DNA of 12,347 bases, taken from the NCBI GenBank assembly GCA_003573635.1, contig QUTJ01031505.1, positions 1 through 12,347 of the forward strand, given 5' to 3'. Made by a program: the position numbers and the translations under genes. This stretch comes from Goniomonas avonlea (lineage: Eukaryota; Cryptophyceae; Goniomonadida; Goniomonadaceae). Below are positions 9,101 to 12,347 of this stretch, piece after piece (the first letter of the stretch is position 1; each line of letters starts with the position of its first letter). The notes beneath the pieces were generated by a model. That model saw only the letters and a list, made by a program, of their open reading frames with translations. It did no database searches and was not told the DNA's origin.

Positions 9101-12100
9101 GCTTTCCGTCCTTCCGCATCGCAACGCCTCGGCACTGCGGTGCGTGACCCCCAGCTGGGGGCAGACCCTTCCAGCGAGCACGACTGTGTTAACGGTGCAG
9201 CGGGCGGGGCCACCGACGCGCGGGCCGCTGCTTGTCCTCGGTGACGCTCCGCTGCAGTTTACCTTCCTGTCCGTGCTGTCCAGCGTCGCAGGTTCCCGAG
9301 GCCAGGCCACAGGGGGCACGATGCTGTGGGTCAGAGGCAGTGGCTTTGGTGACAGTGTTGCTTGTGTTTTCACTGGCTCGGGTGGGCGCGTTGTTCAGGC
9401 GCCTGCGACCGCACACACGGCGAGCAATGCGAGCTGCTTGTCGCCTGCGTGGCCTCACTCCGCTGAGTCAGTAAACCTCAGCTTTGTCAGCCAGGGGTCG
9501 GTCCTCACTGCAGACGCCATATTTGAGTACTACGAGTTGGCTCGCACACTCTCTGTTCCCGCGGTGGGCGGGAGCGGAGGAACTCTGGTTGTGGTTGGGG
9601 GCGTGGGGTTCGTCACAGGCTTCCCTTACACCTGCCAGTTCTCAGCGACTGCAGATGCAAGTCTGAACACGACTGTGGCGTGCGTTGGTACTTCGTCGAC
9701 GACTGTTCAGTTCCTGTCCCCGGCCGTCAGATTTGGCGACACTGTAACCATGCGGCTGAATCTGTTTAAGGGCGTTCAGCCCGTGGCAATGCCGTTGCCT
9801 CTGTCTCTAACTTTTGTAACCCTGCCGGTGGTGACCGCGATCGAGCCGAGCGCGGCTCCTTTCGCTGCCTCAACCGTTGTAACAATCTCTGCGACGAATT
9901 TTGGCAACGACACCGCCACCCTCACTGTCACAGTTGGGGGGGTTGCCTGCCGCGACCTGCTGATCGTTGTAACGCCACCGGCCCTGGTGTGCACTGCCCC
10001 GCCTGGACGCGGGAGCTCTCATGCTATCCTTGTCTCGCGAGAAGTCCTCGGAATGTCTTTGACGTCCGTCGCAAACCCTGCGACTTTCTCTTATCTCGAG
10101 GTGGCGCCCGTAGCGTTGTTTTGCTCTTTCGCGGGCTCTGGCGAGCGGTTGCAGTGTGGCTTCGACTCTAGGATAGCACAGATTCCTGACATGCAAACTT
10201 GCTCGAGCTTCATCTCACAAGAGACAATGCGCCTTCTCGGGGCTGCCACTCGCTGCATTTGGGCAGACGAGTCGACTCTCAGCATCTTGCTCGGCCACTC
10301 TCAGCGAGTCAAGGTCGGCGACACCGTTTCGTTTTCCCCCGGCGCTCTCCGCAAAGCTGAAGCAATGTCGGAAGCAGCATCAAACAGCGTGCGCGTGACA
10401 ATGGACCTCGTCGACCCCTCTGCCGCACCGCTTCCAGCGGTGGAGGTCCCTGATGACGTCGCTCCCTGCGGCACCTTCCTGCTTGACGCCGCTGCAACCA
10501 CAGGCGGCGGTGGCCGCTCCCTGTCGTTCACTTGGCTGCTCACAGCCCTTGGCAACCAGACCGCCTCTTGGACCCTCGCGGGCCCGTCTGTGAGCCTGCC
10601 AGCTTGGGTTGTCCCTGCCGGACCCCTGGCATGGCAGGTCATTATCGCAAACTTCCTTGGGCGTTCAGCTTCCGCTTCAGGGCAGATCACCCGATTGCCA
10701 AACGAACGGACCGCTGGGCTGATCGTGTCGATTGCCGGGGGGAGCCCGGTCACTGCTGCCCAAGGTGGGCGTGTTACTCTGCGTGGCGTTGTGCGTCGGT
10801 TCGACTGTCCTGAGGCGAGCGTCGAGAGCGGCAGCCCCAGTGGAACAACGTTTGCGTGGGAGGTACGTGGGGCAGCGGATCTCGTTGTCTGGACGGAGGT
10901 GCGCGCGCTGCCCACTGTCGCCCTCCCCCTGACTCAACTCCCGCCTGGAAAGTACACGCTCGTTTTGACTGTGGCTCAGCCGTCGTCCTTGTCCTTGTCA
11001 GAAAGCCGCACTTTTGTTCAAGGGCAGGCAAGGATTTCACTCATCGTGGCTCCTTCACCGCTCCGCGCTTGCATTGCTGGCGGCAATCGAACCGTGTCCG
11101 CGTCGTCTGACCTGCTGTTGAGCGCTGCGTGCTCGGACGCAGGGGACAGCTTTGTTGTCAACACTTGGAACTGCGCAAGTGACACCAGCGGTGTCTGTCG
11201 GGAGTTGCTGGCTTGGCCCGCAACGAGCTCCCAACTTCGTCTTTTCTCTTCCCGACTCCAGTCCGTGGCTCGACACGAGCCTGTGGTGTTGGTGTTCGAC
11301 CTCGAGGTGTCTAGCAGCGAGCAGCGAGCACAGGCCTCTGTTGCCATCACCGTCTATAACTCTGCCGTATCAGTGACACCGGTTGCGATCGCGACTCCGC
11401 TGCCGGCCAAGGTGAATGCGGGGAGGCATCTGACTGTAGTAGCCACGGGTGCTGGTCCCTGTTCCTGGGCAGCTGCGACATCCACAGGGGCGCTGAGCGT
11501 CGATGACCGGTCTCTGGTGGCGACCCACGCCGGGGCTTGCCATCTTGTCCTCAAACCCTTGTTTTTTGCCAATCTGGAGGGCATGCGGTTCACGGTTTCG
11601 GTGTCAACTCGCTCGTCGGATGGCTTTGGACAGGCCTCCGTATCGAGCGTGGTAAACATCCCTCCGTCCGGTGGGATGTGCGAGGTGACGCCCACAATCG
11701 GGTTCGAGCTCACCACCTTGTTTTCTGTCTCGTGCTTCAGCTGGGAGGACTCTGACGGAGACCTTCCCCTGTCCTATGGTAACCAGCTGTGCTTCGGCTC
11801 CCCCAGTCAGTGTGTCTCGAGCCTTGAGAGAATAAGTTTTAGCTCCAGGCGACGGCGCGAGCCAACTCGCACACAGCGACTCGTTTTCTCGCCTCTGGGC
11901 ACTACTGTCATCGCTGCTGTGTACGACGCGCGAGACGACCCCACGCATGTCGCTGTGCCTGTCTCGGTTCTCCCGGCCGCCATCGCCAGCACAGCAACTG
12001 AACTCGCTGTCGAGTCAGAGAGGCTGATGCAAGTGGACCCCGACGCCGCTCTAAACCTGCTTCACACGGCGGTCCTGCAGTTGCAGAGCGCAGGAGCACA

Positions 12101-12347
12101 AGCACGCACTGTCCGGCGTGTCACGACTCGAGCTAACAACCTTGACACTGTGGCGCTGCTCGAGGTCATGACGAGACAAGCGCTGGGGGTGTCGCTGTTG
12201 GACACGTCCCAGATCGACCAGATGTTGGAGATCATGCAGCTGTTGACCGTTAAGCAGTTGCCAAGAGACCTCGCGACCGCGGCGCAGGGAGTGGTAGACG
12301 GCCTGCTGGCCCAGGTTGTGGCTGTAGCGCAGGTGAGCTACACGCCC
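3..12347 (+). CDS. Giant IPT/TIG-like repeat and REJ-domain surface protein, partial at both ends
   Basis: The frame starting at base 3 is open for all 4115 codons to the last base, so both termini lie outside the window. Residue number in this fragment equals codon start divided by 3. In order it encodes 23 type A repeats (residues 1-2038), 14 type B IPT/TIG-like repeats (about 2039-3363), a small Cys-containing module (about 3368-3456), a PKD/REJ-like region (about 3480-3995) and an alpha-helical tail (about 3996-4115). Repeat motifs keep the same phase across all 12 kb, which excludes chance openness and frameshifts. No signal peptide or convincing membrane helix is inside the fragment. 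Type B sequons and the REJ region imply passage through the secretory pathway and an extracellular location. By analogy with polycystin-1/REJ proteins the missing C-terminus probably carries a proteolysis site and membrane segments; that is inference. The ligand and biological role cannot be read from the sequence. No intron is apparent. Confidence 0.93.
1410..1772 (+). repeat. Over-long type A unit 6 with about 35 extra residues
   Basis: The distance from the conserved Gly of unit 6 (1410) to that of unit 7 (1773) is 363 bases, against 246-273 for all other neighbouring pairs. The unit has a normal Trp (1506) and a normal closing motif, TITYD, just after 1605. Then about 1623-1755 encodes extra sequence with a Cys and a Trp (in QPAWHTGL) before the next unit begins. 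The frame is unbroken. The extra stretch may be the remnant of a collapsed half-unit, because it contains a lone Trp, or it may be a simple linker insertion. I recognise no domain in it. Confidence 0.6.
6117..6413 (+). repeat. Hybrid unit at the junction of the two repeat arrays (type B unit 1)
   Basis: The unit opens like an IPT/TIG repeat: GGTALQLEGSNL begins at 6159, followed by W-T-C-V-F. It then carries the type A signature W-I-S-G-T-S (Trp codon at 6261), which runs directly into the type B signature CNTPAW (6285-6302). The type A W+8 Cys and the first Cys of the type B C-x-x-P-x-W motif are therefore the same residue. This aligns the two repeat families and suggests both derive from one ancestral fold. 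The first N-glycosylation sequon of the window, N-W-T, is also here at 6207-6215. Confidence 0.72.
6117..10091 (+). repeat. Type B array: 14 IPT/TIG-like repeats with a C-x-x-P-x-W hallmark
   Basis: Units follow the IPT/TIG scheme: a start such as P-x-S-G-P-x-x-GG-T-x-L-x-L-x-G-x-x-F, then (Y/W)-x-C-x-F, then L-x-C-x-x-P-x-W, then a closing strand ending in F-x-F or similar. First codons of the hallmark are at 6285, 6564, 6843, 7122, 7401, 7680, 7977, 8265, 8556, 8847, 9141, 9435, 9711 and 9990. The most canonical copies are CNTPAW, CRSPPW, CTVPPW, CPLPGW, CATPLW, CVTPSW and CLSPAW. The first Cys is replaced in units 4 (Phe, 7122), 8 (Val, 8265) and 13 (Phe, 9711); the Trp is lost in units 2, 3, 13 and 14. 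Thirteen of the 14 units carry at least one N-x-S/T sequon. IPT/TIG folds in secreted proteins usually mediate protein-protein or carbohydrate contacts. Here a structural stalk or adhesive ectodomain is the likeliest role, by inference. Unit boundaries are approximate. Confidence 0.83.
10104..10370 (+). other. Small Cys-containing module between the IPT array and the REJ region
   Basis: About 89 residues that fit neither repeat type. They contain ALFCSF near the start, C-G-F at about 10155, Q-T-C-S-S-F at about 10194, and R-C-I-W-A-D followed by S-I-L-L-G and V-G-D-T-V from about 10254 to 10328. This order (Cys, Cys, then C-x-W...L-x-I-x-LG...GD-x-(V/L)) matches modules I recall just upstream of REJ regions in predicted protist surface proteins. 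I know no agreed name or function for it. It lies in frame between the last type B unit and the REJ start and is probably an independently folding beta domain with one or two disulfides. Confidence 0.45.
10440..11985 (+). other. PKD/REJ-like region (receptor for egg jelly type)
   Basis: About 515 residues with features of REJ regions of polycystin-1 relatives. The start has V-P-x-x-x-x-P-C-G-x-F-x-LD-A-x-x-x-x-GGGGR-x-L-x-F-x-W (10446-10535), the PKD/REJ-type opening. A W-N-C...C motif is at 11166-11198. The diagnostic stretch N-I-P-P-S-GG-M-C-E-V-x-P-x-x-G is at 11655-11702, followed by F-S-V-S-C-F-S-W-E-D-S-D-G-D-L-P-L-S-Y (from 11721). The module is known in sea urchin sperm REJ receptors, polycystin-1 and many protist surface proteins, where it lies outside the membrane and precedes a GAIN/GPS region. 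Two sequons, NQT (about 10554) and NRT (about 11088), are present. The acidic run W-E-D-S-D-G-D could bind Ca2+, which I cannot confirm. The family call is fairly firm; the internal subdomain limits are not. Confidence 0.78.
11988..12347 (+). other. Helical segment after REJ, possible start of a GAIN-like domain, cut by the window end
   Basis: The last 120 residues change character. Ser/Thr/Val beta-rich sequence gives way to Ala, Leu, Gln, Glu, Asp and Arg in heptad-like spacing, for example ELAVESERLM, ALNLLHTAVLQLQ, ALLEVMTRQALGV and QIDQMLEIMQLL. It contains no Cys. A helical bundle directly after REJ is the expected position and composition of GAIN subdomain A in polycystin-1 and adhesion receptors, or of the equivalent linker in protist REJ proteins. 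The GPS Cys/Trp signature and the membrane helices would come later and are not in view. Assignment rests on composition and order, not on a diagnostic motif. Confidence 0.5.

Noticed and set aside
8480-9373. Minus-strand open frame of 297 codons
   Set aside because: It is antisense to type B units 9-12, whose C-x-x-P-x-W motifs and sequons are intact on the plus strand. No recognisable domain is seen in the antisense product.
3-12347. A bacterial giant adhesin
   Set aside because: Bacteria do have large IPT-containing proteins, but the REJ-type stretch near 11655-11780 followed by a helical GAIN-like segment is a eukaryotic arrangement, and there is no operon-like gene spacing.

Overview
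The window is the interior of one very large protein-coding gene on the + strand. A single reading frame, with codons starting at positions divisible by 3, stays open from base 3 to base 12347. That is 4115 codons with no stop, no visible intron and neither end of the gene. I read the frame codon by codon and saw no frameshift. I see no RNA gene, mobile element, promoter, terminator or intergenic gap. Every other open frame on either strand behaves as a shadow of this one.

The encoded protein is a modular extracellular or cell-surface protein, laid out as follows. (1) Bases 3 to about 6116 hold 23 divergent repeats of about 87 residues (type A). Each carries a Thr-Gly...Ser-Val-Thr-Val-x-Gly strand and, 29-33 residues later, an invariant Trp in a W-x-S-D/E-S/T-S context. 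(2) Bases about 6117-10091 hold 14 IPT/TIG-like repeats (type B) with a C-x-x-P-x-W hallmark. Six successive hallmarks are exactly 93 codons apart. The first of these units is a hybrid that also carries the type A Trp motif. (3) Bases about 10104-10370 hold a short Cys-containing module. (4) Bases about 10440-11985 hold a PKD/REJ-like region (receptor for egg jelly, as in polycystin-1 relatives). (5) From about 11988 to the end is an Ala/Leu/Gln-rich helical segment that resembles the start of a GAIN-type or post-REJ region. The expected continuation downstream is a GPS-like site and membrane segments, but none of that lies in the window.

The organism is most likely a GC-rich microbial eukaryote. 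REJ-type modules are eukaryotic, the standard genetic code fits, and giant IPT/REJ surface proteins are known from algae and other protists. The type A pattern resembles repeats I associate with predicted surface proteins of cryptophytes and similar algae. That is a recollection, not a search result, and the lineage remains open. A reading frame of more than 12 kb without introns points to an intron-poor gene or to a very large exon.

The most notable observations are the sharp split in N-glycosylation sequons between the two arrays (none among about 28 Asn in type A, 17 in type B), the exact 93-codon register of type B units 1-6, and the hybrid unit at the array junction.
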